From NCBI GenBank assembly GCA_028691155.1, contig JAQUZV010000180.1:1-5036 (forward strand): a DNA stretch of 5,036 nucleotides. Direction: 5' to 3'. Under the pieces are notes generated by a model. The model did not search any database and was not told the DNA's origin. It was given only the letters and a program-made list of their open reading frames with translations. Source of the DNA: Victivallales bacterium (lineage in GTDB: Bacteria; Verrucomicrobiota; Lentisphaeria; Victivallales; SZUA-371). A program made the position numbers and the translations under genes. This document shows, piece after piece, positions 4,637 to 5,036 of this stretch. Every line of letters begins with the position of its first letter. Within the stretch, counting starts at the first letter, position 1.

Positions 4637-5036
4637 ATGGATGAAAATGCTTTTGGTTGTAGTGGAAACAGGGAAACCTTGTTGAACTATCTTTTTGTCA
4701 AGACGGCTCCGGTCATGATGAACGCGCGTCCGGCGGTGTTGGTCCGGCTGACCAATTGCGGCCGGATTAGGGAACTCCAGCGTTACGACCAGTTCTGCCG
4801 GCAGCAGGCGGCGATTCTCGCCGTGCTGCAACTGGATTTTCTGATCCTCAAAAATGATGGCAGAAACATTCAGATCCTCTTCTACGATGACCGTCAATTG
4901 CAGCGGACATTGTCGGAGCCGGAGCTTCGCGCTTATCTGCTGTCGCTGGGTTATGAGGCGGACACGACGACGGCGGTTGACCTGGTACAGTTGCGCCGCC
5001 GTTTTTCCGGGGAAAACTTTCCGCATGAAATCGGTC
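4637..5036 (+). CDS. DUF3793 family protein, 3'-truncated
   Basis: The first 133 codons of a DUF3793 gene run off the right edge. The ATG at 4637 follows GGAG (4622-4625) with an 11-base gap, somewhat long but the only site near a suitable start. Family features appear in order: KTAPV with RPAVL (22-35), a Cys-Gly step (41-42), the strand ILFYDDRQLQ (80-89), LLSLGY (101-106), LVQLRRRF (116-123) and finally FPHEIG (128-133), the start of the family's most conserved segment, right at the edge. The molecular function of DUF3793 is not established. From family knowledge, members occur mostly in anaerobes and are often near ferrous-iron transport (FeoA/FeoB) or flavodoxin genes. The metal-repressor-like dyad over its promoter agrees with a role tied to iron or another metal; that is inference. 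The protein appears cytosolic, with no signal peptide. Confidence 0.88.
   Translation, partial: MDENAFGCSGNRETLLNYLFVKTAPVMMNARPAVLVRLTNCGRIRELQRYDQFCRQQAAILAVLQLDFLILKNDGRNIQILFYDDRQLQRTLSEPELRAYLLSLGYEADTTTAVDLVQLRRRFSGENFPHEIG

Noticed and set aside
4631..5026. 131-codon minus-strand frame
   Set aside because: Antisense to the DUF3793 gene, whose family motifs appear in the right order on the plus strand.

Overview
The window reads as a moderately GC-rich chromosomal segment from a Gram-negative, probably anaerobic bacterium. An outer-membrane secretin, a lipoprotein signal peptide and a PilT-type ATPase together call for a diderm envelope. The DUF3793 protein at the right edge belongs to a family known mainly from anaerobes. 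A member of the PVC group (for example Lentisphaerota) or a deltaproteobacterial lineage would fit, but the sequence alone does not settle the taxonomy.

Left block (1-3215), plus strand: three tightly packed genes form the end of an operon for a type IV pilus or type II secretion-like machine. They are the C-terminal part of a secretin (5' end outside the window), a small TPR-like lipoprotein that may act as the secretin's pilotin, and a PilT/GspE-family hexameric ATPase most like the PilT pilus-retraction motor. The secretin and lipoprotein genes overlap by 8 bases, and the lipoprotein and ATPase genes share ATGA. This points to translational coupling and a single transcript. A possible 51-codon ORF overlaps the end of the ATPase gene in the same way, but it is weakly supported.

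Middle block (3216-4258): a weak terminator-like hairpin is followed by an AT-rich leader carrying a perfect 16-bp palindrome with an extra half-site, and then by a TetR-family regulator gene with a strong ribosome binding site. The palindrome is the natural candidate for an autoregulatory operator. A good intrinsic terminator lies about 125 bases beyond the regulator's stop codon, so the regulator looks like a single-gene transcription unit.

Right block (4259-5036): about 380 bases without a credible gene precede a DUF3793 gene that runs off the right edge. This stretch holds a long 15-bp stem-loop and, directly upstream of DUF3793, three consecutive dyads. The last dyad, AATTAGGCTTGCCTAATT, resembles half-sites of metal-dependent repressors of the DtxR/IdeR/MntR superfamily and abuts a consensus TTGACA -35 box. 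The simplest reading is that the DUF3793 gene, and whatever follows it, is repressed by a metal-loaded regulator. The most interesting points are this promoter architecture, the secretin/lipoprotein/PilT cassette, and the unexplained long hairpin.
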